From: Pseudomonadota bacterium
GTDB taxonomy: Bacteria > Pseudomonadota > Gammaproteobacteria > Burkholderiales > Burkholderiaceae_C
Assembly: GCA_023387335.1 (NCBI GenBank)
Contig: JAEWIF010000056.1
Coordinates: 62,001 to 126,000, forward strand
Length of the DNA: 64,000 nt
Direction: 5' to 3'
Below are positions 49,688 to 59,195 of the stretch, one piece after another. Under the pieces are notes generated by a model. The model was not told where the DNA came from and ran no database searches. It saw nothing but the letters and a program-made list of their open reading frames with translations. Each line of letters opens with the position of its first letter. Within the stretch, counting starts at the first letter, position 1. The position numbers and the translations under genes were made by a program.

Positions 49688-50797
49688 TCAGGCGGAGCAG
49701 TGCCGCAGCACCTCGCGCACCAGGGGCTCCGGCGCCGGCTGCACGACCGCGCGGCCGGGAGAGTCGATCACCACGAAGCGGATGTCGCCGGCTTCGGATT
49801 TCTTGTCCAGGCGCATGAGCTCCAGGTAGCGGTCGGCGCCGAGGTTCGGGCCTCGCACCGGCAAGCCGGCGGCTTCGATCAAGGCGCGCAGGCGTGCGGT
49901 GAATGCATCGTCCACGAGGCCGAGCCGGCCGGACAACTCGGCGGCCATGACCATGCCGCAGCCCACGGCCTCGCCGTGCAGCCACTCGCCATAGCCGAGG
50001 CCCGCCTCGATCGCGTGCCCGAAGGTGTGGCCGAAATTGAGGATGGCGCGCAAACCCGATTCGCGCTCGTCCTGGCCGACGACCCAGCCCTTGATCTCGC
50101 AACTGCGCCGCACGGCATGCGCGACGGCGGCCGGCTCACGGCGCATCAGGGCGGCGAGGTTGGCTTCGATCCAGTCGAGGAAGGCCATGTCGGCGATCGG
50201 GCCGTACTTGATCACTTCGGCGAGGCCTGCGCTGAACTCGCGCGCCGGCAGCGTGGCCAGCGTGTCGAGGTCGCACACGACACGCTGCGGCTGGTAGAAC
50301 GCGCCGATCATGTTCTTGCCCAGCGGATGGTTGATCGCCGTCTTGCCGCCCACCGACGAATCGACCTGCGCGAGCAGCGTGGTGGGCACCTGCACGAAAG
50401 GCACGCCGCGCATGTAGCAGGCCGCGGCGAAGCCGGTCATGTCGCCGACCACGCCCCCGCCCAGTGCGAACAGCACGGTCTTGCGATCGCTGGCACGCGA
50501 GAGCAGCGCGTCGAAGATCCGGTTGAGGGTGGCCCAGTCCTTGTGCTCCTCGCCGTCGGGCAGGACCACGTGGTGCACCTGTGCGAAGCGACCGCGCAGC
50601 GCGGCGGACAGCCGATCCAGGTAGATCGGTCCGATGGTTTCGTTCGTCACGACCATCGCGGCCGCGGCGCGCGGCAACTGGGACCAGGTCCCGGCGTCAC
50701 CGATCAGGCCGGTGCCGATGACGATGGGGTAACTGCGGTCGCCCAGCTCGATGGCGATTTCGTGCAGGACGGCGGGCTGGGTCGCGGGGGCAGGCAT
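49688..50797 (-). CDS. aroB: 3-dehydroquinate synthase
   Basis: Second step of the shikimate pathway; an NAD- and Zn-dependent cyclisation of DAHP. The 369-residue protein shows LPDGEEHKDWATLNRI, the NAD/substrate region ALGGGVVGDMTGFAAACYMRG, QVPTTLLAQVDSSVGGKTAINHP, KNMIGAFYQP and the metal-binding NFGHTFGHAIE. It lies 29 bp downstream of aroK in the usual pilQ-aroK-aroB order. Confidence 0.97.
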   Translation of the reverse strand: MPAPATQPAVLHEIAIELGDRSYPIVIGTGLIGDAGTWSQLPRAAAAMVVTNETIGPIYLDRLSAALRGRFAQVHHVVLPDGEEHKDWATLNRIFDALLSRASDRKTVLFALGGGVVGDMTGFAAACYMRGVPFVQVPTTLLAQVDSSVGGKTAINHPLGKNMIGAFYQPQRVVCDLDTLATLPAREFSAGLAEVIKYGPIADMAFLDWIEANLAALMRREPAAVAHAVRRSCEIKGWVVGQDERESGLRAILNFGHTFGHAIEAGLGYGEWLHGEAVGCGMVMAAELSGRLGLVDDAFTARLRALIEAAGLPVRGPNLGADRYLELMRLDKKSEAGDIRFVVIDSPGRAVVQPAPEPLVREVLRHCSA

Positions 50798-50826
50798 AAG
50801 CCCCGCAGTTTAAGGCGCGTGCCGGC

Positions 50827-51354
50827 TCAGGAAGACGGCAGCACGCCGGCCAGTTCCAGCTGCATGAGGATCATGTTCACGAGGGTCGGCACGGAAGGCC
50901 TGCCGGTCTCGATGACGAAGTGCGCGGTCTCCCGATAGAACGGATCACGTTCCTCGTACATCTGCCGCAACCGTGCCTGGGGATCGCTGACCTGCAGCAG
51001 CGGCCGCTGCGTGTCGTGGCGCAGACGCCGGAACAGTTCCTCGGGCGAGGAGCGCAGGTAAAGGACGTGGCCCGCGCCGCGCAGCACGGCGCGGTTGGCC
51101 TCGCGCAGGACCGCGCCGCCACCCGTCGCCAGAACGCGCGGCTCGGATGCGGCCAGCTCGGCGAGGACTTCCTGTTCGATGTCGCGAAAACGCGCTTCGC
51201 CCTCGCGGGCGAAGAACTCGCGGATCGAGCAGCCCAGTCGCTGCTCGATCGCGTGGTCGGAATCGCTGAAGGGGAGGTTCAGTCGGCGCGCGAGGCTGCG
51301 GCCGACGGTGGATTTGCCGGACCCGGGCAGGCCCACGAGGACGAGGCTTTGCAC
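50827..51354 (-). CDS. aroK: Shikimate kinase
   Basis: Phosphorylates shikimate at the 3-hydroxyl. From the GTG at 51354 (VQSLVLVGLPGSGKST) the protein has 175 residues, the normal length. Walker A is LPGSGKST, the shikimate-binding region is FSDSDHAIEQRLGCSIREFF, then FRDIEQEVLAELA, ATGGGAVLRE and the lid/adenine segment RPLLQVSDPQARLRQMYEERDPFY. A TTG at 51399 would extend it by 15 residues and overlap pilQ. The GTG was preferred because it fits the family start. The gap to pilQ is then 19 bp. Confidence 0.94.
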   Translation of the reverse strand: MQSLVLVGLPGSGKSTVGRSLARRLNLPFSDSDHAIEQRLGCSIREFFAREGEARFRDIEQEVLAELAASEPRVLATGGGAVLREANRAVLRGAGHVLYLRSSPEELFRRLRHDTQRPLLQVSDPQARLRQMYEERDPFYRETAHFVIETGRPSVPTLVNMILMQLELAGVLPSS

Positions 51355-51373
51355 GTCCGCGTGGCCATCCCCG

Positions 51374-53485
51374 TCAGCGCGCCGCGCTGCGGTCGGCAAT
51401 CATCTTGGGGGTGATGAACACCAGCATCTCCTGCTTGTTCGCAGTGCGCTGGCGATTGCGGAACAGGGCGCCGACCGCGGGCAGTTCGCCCAGCACCGGA
51501 ACCCGGGACTCCGATTCCGTCTCGGTCAGCTCGAAGATGCCGCCGATCACGACCGTCCCGCCGTTGTCCACCAGCACTTGCGTGCGGATGTGCTTGGTGT
51601 TGATCGCGATGCCGGCCGCCGTGGTCTCGCCGCGGCTGTCCTTGCTGATGTCCAGGTCCAGGATGATGTTGCCCTCGGGCGTGATCTGGGGGGTCACTTC
51701 CAGCTTGAGCGTCGCCTTGCGGAACGCGACCGAAGTGGCGCCGCTCGACGAAGCCTGCAGGTACGGGAATTCCGTGCCCTGCTCGATCAGCGCCTTGGTC
51801 TTGTCGGCGGTGACGATGCGCGGGCTGGAAACCAGCTTGCCCTTGCCATCCGCTTCCAGGGCGGAGATCTCCAGGTTCAGCAGGCGGGTCAGGTTCGACT
51901 CGAACAGGGAGACGGCGAAGGTCGCGGGCGACGCGCCGCCGATGCCGATCGATGGCAGGTTCACAAAATCGCCTGCGGTGGTGCCGACGTTGTCGCCCAG
52001 AACGGCGGGCTGGCCGGCCGGGATGTCGGGCGCGATATAGGTTGGGCCGAACATGGTGTTGCGGCTACCGTTCAGGGTGAACGGTCGGCCGCCCAAGCGC
52101 ACGCCCAGCGACTTGCCGAACGTGTCCGAGGCTTCGACGATACGGGCCTCGATCAGCACCTGCGGCACGGGAATGTCCAACTGCGAGATCAGAGTCTGGA
52201 CCGCCTCCAGGCGCGACGGAATGTCGGTCACGAAAAGCTGGTTGGTGCGCGTCTCAGAGATCACGCTCCCGCGCGGCGACAGGATCTTGGTCGCTCCCGC
52301 TACGCCGGTGCCCATCAGGCCTGCCGCGATGTCCGCGGACTTGGTGTAGTTAAGCTGGAACGACTGGGTGCGCAGCGGCTCCAGCGTCTGGATGGCGGCG
52401 CGGGACTCGAGGTCCAGCTTCTCCTTCGCCGCGATCTCGTCCTTGGGAGCGATCCACAGCACGTTGCCGCTCTTGCGCATGCCCAGGCCCTTGGCCTGCA
52501 GGATGATGTCCAGGGCCTGGTCCCAGGGCACGTCCTTCAGGCGCAGGGTGACGGCGCCCGACACGGAATCGGAGGTGACGATGTTGAAGTTGGTGAAGTC
52601 CGCGATCACCTGCAGCAGCGAACGCACTTCGATGTTCTGGAAGTTCAGCGAGAGTTTCTCGCCGGTGTAGCCGGGGCCTTGCGAAACCTTGTTGGGGTCG
52701 ACGCGCTGCGGGCGGACCTCTACGACGAACTGGTTGTCGCTCTGGTAGGCACTGTGCTCCCATTGGCCGCGAGGCTCGATCACTACGCGCACGCGATCAC
52801 CGACCTGGGTGGTGGTGATGGACTGCACCGGCGTGCCGAAGTCGGTCACGTCGAGGCGGCGCCGCAGGCCTTCGGGCAGCGAGGACTTCAGGAACTCGAC
52901 AACCAGCTGCTGGCCCTGCTGCTTGATGTCGACGCCGACCTGGTTGTTGGGCAGCTCGACCTGAACCCGGCCGGCGGCGTCCGCGCCCCGGCGGAAGTCG
53001 AGGTCCTTGATCGGTTGCGTGTCGCGGTTGCGGCTTTCCGCGAAGGCGGTGCCGGCAGGCGACGGCGCGGGGCTGGCCGTGGCGACGGGCTCGAGCGAAA
53101 CGAGGAGCGAGTTGCCTTCGATCTGGGCCTTGTAGCCGGTGGGCGTCTTCAGATTCAACACGAGGCGCGTGCGATCACCGGCCGTGACGACGTTGACCGA
53201 GCGCAGATTGCCCTGGTTCAGTTCGACCGAGGAGCGGCCCAGTCCGTTGGTGGCACCGGGAACGTCCAGAGCAATGCGCGCGGGGGTCTGGATGGTGAAG
53301 CCGGCGGGCACCGCAGGCAACGCCTGCGAGAAATCGATGCGCACCACCTCGACGCCGCCCTGGATCGATCCACTGACGTTCTGGATGACGGTTTGCGCTC
53401 TCGCGGAAACGCTCGCCGCAAGCGCCAGCAGGCCCCCGACGCAGGCGATGAGCAGTCGCCCGGACATGGTTTTCTGTTTCTTCAT
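51374..53485 (-). CDS. pilQ: Type IV pilus secretin PilQ
   Basis: Outer-membrane secretin through which type IV pili extend and DNA may enter. From the ATG at 53485 the protein has 703 residues: a signal peptide (LLIACVGGLLALAASVSARAQ), two AMIN peptidoglycan-binding domains (about 30-260), STN and secretin-N repeats, and the C-terminal secretin domain. That last domain shows VPQVLIEARIVEASDTFGKSLGVRLGG and VPVLGELPAVGALFRNRQRTANKQEMLVFITPKMI. GAGAGGG lies just before the start. It overlaps pilP by 4 bp. Confidence 0.97.
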   Translation of the reverse strand: MKKQKTMSGRLLIACVGGLLALAASVSARAQTVIQNVSGSIQGGVEVVRIDFSQALPAVPAGFTIQTPARIALDVPGATNGLGRSSVELNQGNLRSVNVVTAGDRTRLVLNLKTPTGYKAQIEGNSLLVSLEPVATASPAPSPAGTAFAESRNRDTQPIKDLDFRRGADAAGRVQVELPNNQVGVDIKQQGQQLVVEFLKSSLPEGLRRRLDVTDFGTPVQSITTTQVGDRVRVVIEPRGQWEHSAYQSDNQFVVEVRPQRVDPNKVSQGPGYTGEKLSLNFQNIEVRSLLQVIADFTNFNIVTSDSVSGAVTLRLKDVPWDQALDIILQAKGLGMRKSGNVLWIAPKDEIAAKEKLDLESRAAIQTLEPLRTQSFQLNYTKSADIAAGLMGTGVAGATKILSPRGSVISETRTNQLFVTDIPSRLEAVQTLISQLDIPVPQVLIEARIVEASDTFGKSLGVRLGGRPFTLNGSRNTMFGPTYIAPDIPAGQPAVLGDNVGTTAGDFVNLPSIGIGGASPATFAVSLFESNLTRLLNLEISALEADGKGKLVSSPRIVTADKTKALIEQGTEFPYLQASSSGATSVAFRKATLKLEVTPQITPEGNIILDLDISKDSRGETTAAGIAINTKHIRTQVLVDNGGTVVIGGIFELTETESESRVPVLGELPAVGALFRNRQRTANKQEMLVFITPKMIADRSAAR

Positions 53486-54024
53486 TTCGCCCTCTCTTGT
53501 AGTTGGAGCGTCGCGGTGCGCTCGATCCACTCGCCCGCGGCGTCCTGCACGATCTCGCGCAGCACGACCTCGGCCTCGCCGACCTTGACGATCTTTCCGT
53601 AGTTCTGGCCGAGGTAATTGCCCGGCTTGACCTGGTACAGCAGCTTGTCCACCTGGACCAGGGCGACCGGCTTTCCTTGCTTGAGCAGGCTGCCGACCAT
53701 GGACATGGTGTCCAGCGGGAAGCTCTCCAGGGGCTCCTTGTGGCGCGCGATCTCTGGCGCCAGCAGCGCAGTGCTGGTGGTGGATTGAGTCGCTTCGCGC
53801 TTGAGCGCCTGGGTGAGCTTCTGGTTGCTGAAGGGGTCGAAGGCGTTGACCTGTGTGTAGCCTTGGGGCGTGAACGTTTTCGGCTCGGGGATCGGCTCCA
53901 CCTTGGGACGCGTCTGGGCCCGCTGTTGCGTCATCCAGGCTTGAAGTTCGTCTTGGTCCGAGCCGGCGCAGCCGCCCAGGACGGCGGCCACCACGGCGGT
54001 TAGGGCGATGCGCTGCGCGATCAT
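53482..54024 (-). CDS. pilP: Type IV pilus assembly lipoprotein PilP
   Basis: An inner-membrane lipoprotein that links the PilNO alignment complex to PilQ. The 180-residue protein has a lipobox VLGGC (Cys19), a flexible region (LQAWMTQQRAQTRPKVEPIPEPKTF) and the HR-type beta domain with YLGQNYGKIVKVGEAEVVLREIV. It overlaps pilQ and pilO by 4 bp each. Confidence 0.95.
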   Translation of the reverse strand: MIAQRIALTAVVAAVLGGCAGSDQDELQAWMTQQRAQTRPKVEPIPEPKTFTPQGYTQVNAFDPFSNQKLTQALKREATQSTTSTALLAPEIARHKEPLESFPLDTMSMVGSLLKQGKPVALVQVDKLLYQVKPGNYLGQNYGKIVKVGEAEVVLREIVQDAAGEWIERTATLQLQERAK

Positions 54025-54692
54025 TTCTTGGCTCCCGGTCCCGTGGCCTTGCGCTGCTGCTGAACTTCGTCCTTATCGAGGTAGCGGAAGGTCTTGGCCT
54101 GGGCTTCCATCACCAGCACTCCGTCCTTGGCAGGCGTTATGGCAAGGTTGTTGAGCGTGACGATGCGCGAAAGATTGGCGACGTCGGCGGCGAAGGCACC
54201 GACGTCGTGGTACCTGCCAGTCACCCGCAGCGCGATGGGCAGTTCCGCGTAGTACTCCTTCACGTTGACTTGCCCCGGACGGAACAGCTCGAAGGTCAGG
54301 CTGCGGCCCAGGCCCGCCTGGTTGATATCGGACAGGAGCGCATCCATTTCCGCTTTGCTCGGCAGCTGCTTTTCCAGTTGGTCCACGTACTTCTGGACCT
54401 GCTCGCGTTGCTGCTTCAGCGCGGCCAGGTTGACGGCTTGGCCCAGCTTCTTGGTGAAGTCCGCCTTGAGCGTCTTTTCCTTGGCGAGCTCTGCTTCCAA
54501 CTCCGTGGCGGAGTTGGATATCCATGCGAACCACAACGCGGCGACGATGCCCACCGTCAGGGCGAGGCAAGCCAGCAGGCGTGGCAGCACCGGCCAAGTG
54601 GCCGGATCGTTCGGATTGAGCCCGCGAAACTGGGAGCTGACCTTCTGCTGGAGGTCGGCCAGGTTGAACTTGGGTGCGGCGGTCTTGGCCAT
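54021..54692 (-). CDS. pilO: Type IV pilus inner-membrane protein PilO
   Basis: A bitopic protein that dimerises with PilN to form the alignment subcomplex. From the ATG at 54692 it has 223 residues: a cytoplasmic start (KFNLADLQQKVSSQFRGLNPND), one membrane helix (about 33-52), a coiled coil (LEAELAKEKTLKADFTKKL to QKYVDQLEKQL), and a ferredoxin-like periplasmic domain including YYAELPIALRVTGRYHDVGAF. The longer upstream frame was rejected because it overlaps pilN. It lies 4 bp after pilN. Confidence 0.95.
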   Translation of the reverse strand: MAKTAAPKFNLADLQQKVSSQFRGLNPNDPATWPVLPRLLACLALTVGIVAALWFAWISNSATELEAELAKEKTLKADFTKKLGQAVNLAALKQQREQVQKYVDQLEKQLPSKAEMDALLSDINQAGLGRSLTFELFRPGQVNVKEYYAELPIALRVTGRYHDVGAFAADVANLSRIVTLNNLAITPAKDGVLVMEAQAKTFRYLDKDEVQQQRKATGPGAKK

Positions 54693-54696
54693 GGGT

Positions 54697-55347
54697 TCAG
54701 GTCCTCGTGGCGGAAGCCGGTGCAGCGGCGGCCGGTACGGCGGGCGCCGACGCCCCGGAGGCGGCAGCCGCCGCCTTCGCGACTTCGCTCGAGCGAAGCA
54801 GCCGCACGCGCATGTTGAAGCTCGAGACCCGGCGCTGGTCGCGAGGCGCAAGGGTGACGTTGGCGGCGACGATCTCGACCAGCTCAGGACGGGTGAGATA
54901 GGGACTGCCGCCGGCCAGGTTGCGCAGAAGCTCGGAAACTCGTTCGTTCGACTGCGCCATGCCGGCGATCGAGATGACCTGGTTCTCCTGCTTCACGCTG
55001 GTGACGTACACACCATCAGGGAGTTGCCGCACGAGTTCATTCAACAGGTGTACGGGCATGTTGCGGTCGGCCTGAAGGTCTTCCACCGCCTGCTGGCGCG
55101 CCTTGAGCGCCGCGATCTCCTGCTGCAGCGTGGAAATCTCCTTGATCTGGCCTTCGAGCACCTTGATCTCCTGTGCCAGCACCGAGTTCTTCGTCTGCTG
55201 ATTGGAGATCTGGGCCGCGTACCAGAGGAAGATGCCGCCGGCTATGACACCGCCGAAAACGGCCGAAAGGCCCAGGGAGGCGTAGAACGCCTCGCGCCTG
55301 CGTTTGCGCGCCGCTTCGCGGTGCGGCAGAAGGTTGATCAGGATCAC
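54697..55347 (-). CDS. pilN: Type IV pilus inner-membrane protein PilN
   Basis: Partner of PilO; its N-terminal tail binds PilM. The GTG at 55347 gives VILINLLPHREAARKRRREAF, with the conserved INLLP motif that docks on PilM, and 216 residues in all. One membrane helix (about 22-45), a coiled coil (LEGQIKEISTLQQEIAALKARQQAVEDL) and a periplasmic domain follow. The start overlaps pilM as GTGA (4 bp). The Ala-rich tail of about 25 residues is variable. Confidence 0.95.
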   Translation of the reverse strand: MILINLLPHREAARKRRREAFYASLGLSAVFGGVIAGGIFLWYAAQISNQQTKNSVLAQEIKVLEGQIKEISTLQQEIAALKARQQAVEDLQADRNMPVHLLNELVRQLPDGVYVTSVKQENQVISIAGMAQSNERVSELLRNLAGGSPYLTRPELVEIVAANVTLAPRDQRRVSSFNMRVRLLRSSEVAKAAAAASGASAPAVPAAAAPASATRT

Positions 55348-56414
55348 TGCAGGAACCTCCGCATGGCCAGGCCGCACGACGTCAGGTACGACGGCGCTTC
55401 GCGGCGCATCTTCTTCTCGCGCACGCCTTCGCCGATGTGCATGCCCTCGAAGGGATTGGCCAGCACGCAGGAGAAGGAGGTCTGCGCGGTAACGGCTTCG
55501 TTGAGGCCGGGCAGCGCCGCCGAACCGCCGGCCAGCATGATGTGGTCGACCTTGTTGTGCGGCGTGCTGGTGAAAAAGAACTGCAGCGCGCGGGCCACTT
55601 CCTGCGCCATGCTGTCCACGAAGGGACGCAGCACGGCGGCTTCATAGTCGTCGGGGAGCTCGCCGCTGCGCTTCTTGCTCTCCGCCTCTTCAGGGGAGAA
55701 ACCGTACTGCCGCACGATCAATTGCGTCAACTGGGCGCCGCCGAACGCCTGGTCTCGGTCGTAGAGCACTTCGTCGTTGCGGATCACCTGCATGCTGGTG
55801 GTGAACGCACCGACTTCGAACAAGGCGACCATGGTGTCCACGCCGCCATTGGGCAGGCCCTGGATCAGGCGACCGGCCGCCAGTCGCGAGGAGTAGGACT
55901 CGACGTCGATGATGACCGGCTTCAGGCCCGCCGCTTCGGCCAGGCCCTGACGGTCCTGCACCTTCTCGCGGCGCGATGCGGCGATCAGCACCTCGATGTC
56001 GCCGGCGGAAGTCGGGCTCGGCCCGACCACGCAGAAGTCCAGGCTCACTTCATCCAGGGAGAATGGGATGTACTGGTTGGCCTCGGTCTCGACCTGGACT
56101 TCGAGCTCCTGCTCGGACAGGCCGCCGGGCAGGATGATCTTCTTGGTGATGACGGCCGAGGGCGGCAGCGCCATCGCCACGTTCTTGGTGCGGGTGCCGC
56201 TCTTCTTGATGAGCCGGCGCATGGCCTCGGCGACCTCATCGAATTTCTCGACGTTGCCGTCCGTGATCCAGCCGCGCTCCAGCGGCTCCATGGCGCAGCG
56301 CTCCAGCACGAGCGTGCCGGACTTGTCACGGCCGAGTTCGACCAGCTTGACGCTGGAAGAGCTGATGTCCAGCCCCAGCAGTGGCGCAGCGCCTCGGCTC
56401 AAAAGAGATCCCAT
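55344..56414 (-). CDS. pilM: Type IV pilus assembly ATPase-fold protein PilM
   Basis: A cytoplasmic actin/FtsA-like protein that connects the pilus motor to PilN. From the ATG at 56414 (MGSLLSRGAAPLLGLDISSSSVKLVEL) it has 356 residues, the usual size. ASKHA nucleotide-binding elements are seen: GLDISSSSVKLVEL, VIIDVESYSSRLAAG, ALFEVGAFTTSM, and IMLAGGSAALPGLNEAV near the end. An ATG at 56444 is an alternative. It is the first gene of pilMNOPQ, divergent from the PBP1a gene with 266 bp between them. Confidence 0.95.
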   Translation of the reverse strand: MGSLLSRGAAPLLGLDISSSSVKLVELGRDKSGTLVLERCAMEPLERGWITDGNVEKFDEVAEAMRRLIKKSGTRTKNVAMALPPSAVITKKIILPGGLSEQELEVQVETEANQYIPFSLDEVSLDFCVVGPSPTSAGDIEVLIAASRREKVQDRQGLAEAAGLKPVIIDVESYSSRLAAGRLIQGLPNGGVDTMVALFEVGAFTTSMQVIRNDEVLYDRDQAFGGAQLTQLIVRQYGFSPEEAESKKRSGELPDDYEAAVLRPFVDSMAQEVARALQFFFTSTPHNKVDHIMLAGGSAALPGLNEAVTAQTSFSCVLANPFEGMHIGEGVREKKMRREAPSYLTSCGLAMRRFLQ

Positions 56415-56648
56415 CGAGATCAATTCAGTCTCCCGCACGCCCATTTCAGGACGTAACAAACTTAAGATTCCACTTGAATGCTACCGGTAACATCCTTGTT
56501 GCCAAAGGATTTTTCCCACAGCTCGACCACCATTCGTTGCCAAAAACCGACGAGCCAGGAAGCTCAGGCGGGCGGCCGTGAAGAAGTGCCGGAGCTGATC
56601 CGTGACCCCTGCATTTACATCCCGGCAGCCCTGCGAAAGACCGATTTC

Positions 56649-56654
56649 TATAAT
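56649..56654 (+). promoter_or_regulatory. Candidate -10 box for the PBP1a gene
   Basis: A perfect TATAAT, 26 nt upstream of the PBP1a ATG. No good -35 lies at 16-18 bp. If used, the leader would be about 20 nt with no Shine-Dalgarno site, so initiation would be near-leaderless. The remaining 266-bp divergent spacer shows nothing else clear. Confidence 0.4.
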
Positions 56655-56680
56655 CCCCGCCGGACGCAATCCAACGTTTT

Positions 56681-59167
56681 ATGCCCAACGATCGCTCGTC
56701 CGAAAACCACCCGACGTCCCGCTCCCGGTCGAAGCCCTCCCCTGGCCTGCAGAGCCGCCTTCTGACCGCCCTGATGTGGCTGATCGGCGCCGCGCTGGCC
56801 GCCGGCCTGTCGCTGGTCATCGTCGTGGCCGTGGCCCTGTCGGTCGCCTACCCCAACCTGCCGGACATCTCCGAGCTGTCGGACTACCGGCCCAAGCTGC
56901 CTCTGCGGGTGTTCTCGTCCGACGGCGTGCTGCTGGGCGAGTTCGGCGAGGAACGGCGCAACCTGACGCCGATCGCCGAAATCCCGGCGGTCATGAAGAA
57001 CGCGGTGCTGGCCATCGAGGACGCCCGGTTCTATTCGCACAGCGGCGTGGACTACATCGGCTTGGCTCGCGCCGCCCTGGCCAACCTGGGCCGGGCAAAG
57101 AGCCAGGGCGCCTCCACCATCACCATGCAGGTGGCGCGCAACGTCTATCTCTCGTCCGAGAAGACCTTCACACGCAAGCTCTACGAGGTGCTGCTCACCT
57201 TCAAGCTGGAGCACCTGCTCACCAAGGACCAGATCCTCGAGATCTACATGAACCAGATTTTCCTCGGCAACCGCGCTTACGGCTTCGCGGCGGCCTCGGA
57301 GATCTACTTCGGCAAGCCGATGAAGGAGATCACCATCGCCGAGGCGGCGATGCTCGCCGGCCTGCCGCAGGCGCCCTCGGCCAACAACCCGCTGAGCAAT
57401 CCGAAACGGGCCCGGGTGCGCCAGCAATACATCATCGAGCGCATGCTGGAGAACGGCTTCATCACGGCCGAACAGGCCGAAGCCGCCAAGAAGCAGGAAC
57501 TCAAGCTGCGCAGCGGCGGCTTCGACGTCGCCACCCACTCGGCCTGGATCGCCGAGACCGTGCGCCAGCTGGTCTATGCCCAGTACGGCGCCGAGACCTA
57601 CACGCGCGGCCTGAACGTCGTCACCACCGTCAAGGCGACGCAGCAGGAGGCGGCCTACCGGTCCCTCCGCAACGGCATCATGAATTACGAGCGGCGCCAG
57701 ATCTACCGCGGCCCCGAGCAGTTCGTGGACCTGCCCGCCGACCGCAAGGACCTCGATGACGCCGTCGACGAGGCCCTGTCCGACCACCCGGACAACGGCG
57801 ACGTGATGGCCGCCGTGGTGCTGGAAGCCAATCCCAAGCGCATCTTGGCGGTCCGAGGCAACGGCGAGCCTTTCGAGATCGTCGGCGAGGGCCTGCGGCC
57901 CGCGCAATCGGGCCTCTCGGACAAGGCACCGCCCAAGATCAAGATCCGCCCCGGCGCCGTGATCCGCGTGGTGCGCACGCCCAAGAACACCTGGGAGATC
58001 ACCCAGCTGCCCGAGGTCGAGGGCGCCTTCATCGCGCTCAACCCGAAGGACGGCTCCATCCAGGCGATGGTGGGCGGCTTCGACTTCCACAAGAACAAGT
58101 TCAACCACGTCACCCAGGCCTGGCGCCAGCCGGGTTCGGGCTTCAAGCCGTTCATCTATTCGGCGGCGCTGGAAAAGGGCTTCACGCCTTCCACCATCGT
58201 CAACGACGCGCCGCTGTTCTTCGACGCCGGCGTCACTGGTGGCCAGCCGTGGGAACCCAAGAACTACGACGGCAAGTTCGAAGGCCCGATGCCGCTGCAC
58301 ACCGCGCTGGCCAAGTCCAAGAACATGGTGTCGATCCGCCTCCTGCAGGCCGTGGGCACGCAGAACGCGCAGGACTGGGTCAGCCGCTTCGGCTTCGAGC
58401 CCGAGAAGCACCCGCCCTACCTCACGATGGCGCTGGGCGCCGGCTCGGTCACGCCGCTGCAGATGGCCACGGGCTACGCCGTGTTCGCCAACGGCGGCTA
58501 CCGCGTCAACCCGTGGCTGGTCGGCCGCATCACCGACCATCGCGGCAAGGTGCTGGTCGAGACCCAGCCGCCGCTGCCCACAGAAGCCATGCGCGCCATC
58601 GACGCACGCAACGCCTTCATCATGAACCGGCTGCTGAACGAGATCGCACGATCCGGCACCGCCGCCCGCGCGCAGGCCACGCTCAAGCGGCCGGACCTGT
58701 ACGGCAAGACCGGCACCACCAACGATTCGATCGACACCTGGTTCAACGGCTACCACCCCTCGCTGGTCGCGGTGGTCTGGATGGGTTACGACAACCCGCG
58801 TCCGCTGGGCGATCGCGAAACCGGCGGCAGCATGAGCCTGCCGGTGTGGATCAACTTCATGGAAGCCGCGCTCAAGGGCGTTCCCGAAGTCTCGCCCGTC
58901 GCTCCTCCCGGCGTGGTGAACGTCGGCGGCGAGTGGTACTACGAGGAATATGCGCGCGGCGGCGGCGTCAGCAGCCTCGGCGTCGCGATGGAGCCCGTGA
59001 GTGCAGGCACCGGCGAATTGCAGACGCCGCGCGGCAGTTCCGGCCAGGGCACGCCCGGCGCGCCGGGCGACAAGAGCCTGATGAATTCCGACGGCCAGCC
59101 GCCCGCGCCCGCGCCGAAGTCGCCGGACGAGACTCGCCGCAGCATCCTCGACCTGTTCCGCAACTGA
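56681..59167 (+). CDS. mrcA: Bifunctional penicillin-binding protein 1A
   Basis: Class A PBP with glycosyltransferase (GT51) and transpeptidase activities for peptidoglycan synthesis. The 828-residue protein has a cytoplasmic tail, one membrane helix (about 28-56), and a GT51 domain with catalytic Glu113 (EDARFYSHSG) and QGASTITMQVARNVYL. An OB-like insert follows. The transpeptidase domain has Ser486 and Lys489 (PGSGFKPF), an SKN motif and KTG at 676-678. The C-terminal tail is Pro/Gly-rich. Divergent location from pilMNOPQ is the classic proteobacterial arrangement. Confidence 0.97.
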   Translation: MPNDRSSENHPTSRSRSKPSPGLQSRLLTALMWLIGAALAAGLSLVIVVAVALSVAYPNLPDISELSDYRPKLPLRVFSSDGVLLGEFGEERRNLTPIAEIPAVMKNAVLAIEDARFYSHSGVDYIGLARAALANLGRAKSQGASTITMQVARNVYLSSEKTFTRKLYEVLLTFKLEHLLTKDQILEIYMNQIFLGNRAYGFAAASEIYFGKPMKEITIAEAAMLAGLPQAPSANNPLSNPKRARVRQQYIIERMLENGFITAEQAEAAKKQELKLRSGGFDVATHSAWIAETVRQLVYAQYGAETYTRGLNVVTTVKATQQEAAYRSLRNGIMNYERRQIYRGPEQFVDLPADRKDLDDAVDEALSDHPDNGDVMAAVVLEANPKRILAVRGNGEPFEIVGEGLRPAQSGLSDKAPPKIKIRPGAVIRVVRTPKNTWEITQLPEVEGAFIALNPKDGSIQAMVGGFDFHKNKFNHVTQAWRQPGSGFKPFIYSAALEKGFTPSTIVNDAPLFFDAGVTGGQPWEPKNYDGKFEGPMPLHTALAKSKNMVSIRLLQAVGTQNAQDWVSRFGFEPEKHPPYLTMALGAGSVTPLQMATGYAVFANGGYRVNPWLVGRITDHRGKVLVETQPPLPTEAMRAIDARNAFIMNRLLNEIARSGTAARAQATLKRPDLYGKTGTTNDSIDTWFNGYHPSLVAVVWMGYDNPRPLGDRETGGSMSLPVWINFMEAALKGVPEVSPVAPPGVVNVGGEWYYEEYARGGGVSSLGVAMEPVSAGTGELQTPRGSSGQGTPGAPGDKSLMNSDGQPPAPAPKSPDETRRSILDLFRN

Positions 59168-59170
59168 CCA

Positions 59171-59193
59171 CCGGCGGGGCGCGGCCCCGCTGG
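59171..59193. terminator. Bidirectional hairpin between mrcA and cyaY
   Basis: A perfect GCGGGGC/GCCCCGC 7-bp stem with a GCG loop, extendable to 10 bp with one G-U pair. It fills nearly the whole 28-bp gap between the two convergent stop codons. No U-tract is present. Confidence 0.55.
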
Positions 59194-59195
59194 GA

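Noticed and set aside
56648..58756. A 702-codon minus-strand open frame
   Set aside because: It is the complement of the PBP1a gene, whose catalytic motifs are intact on the plus strand.
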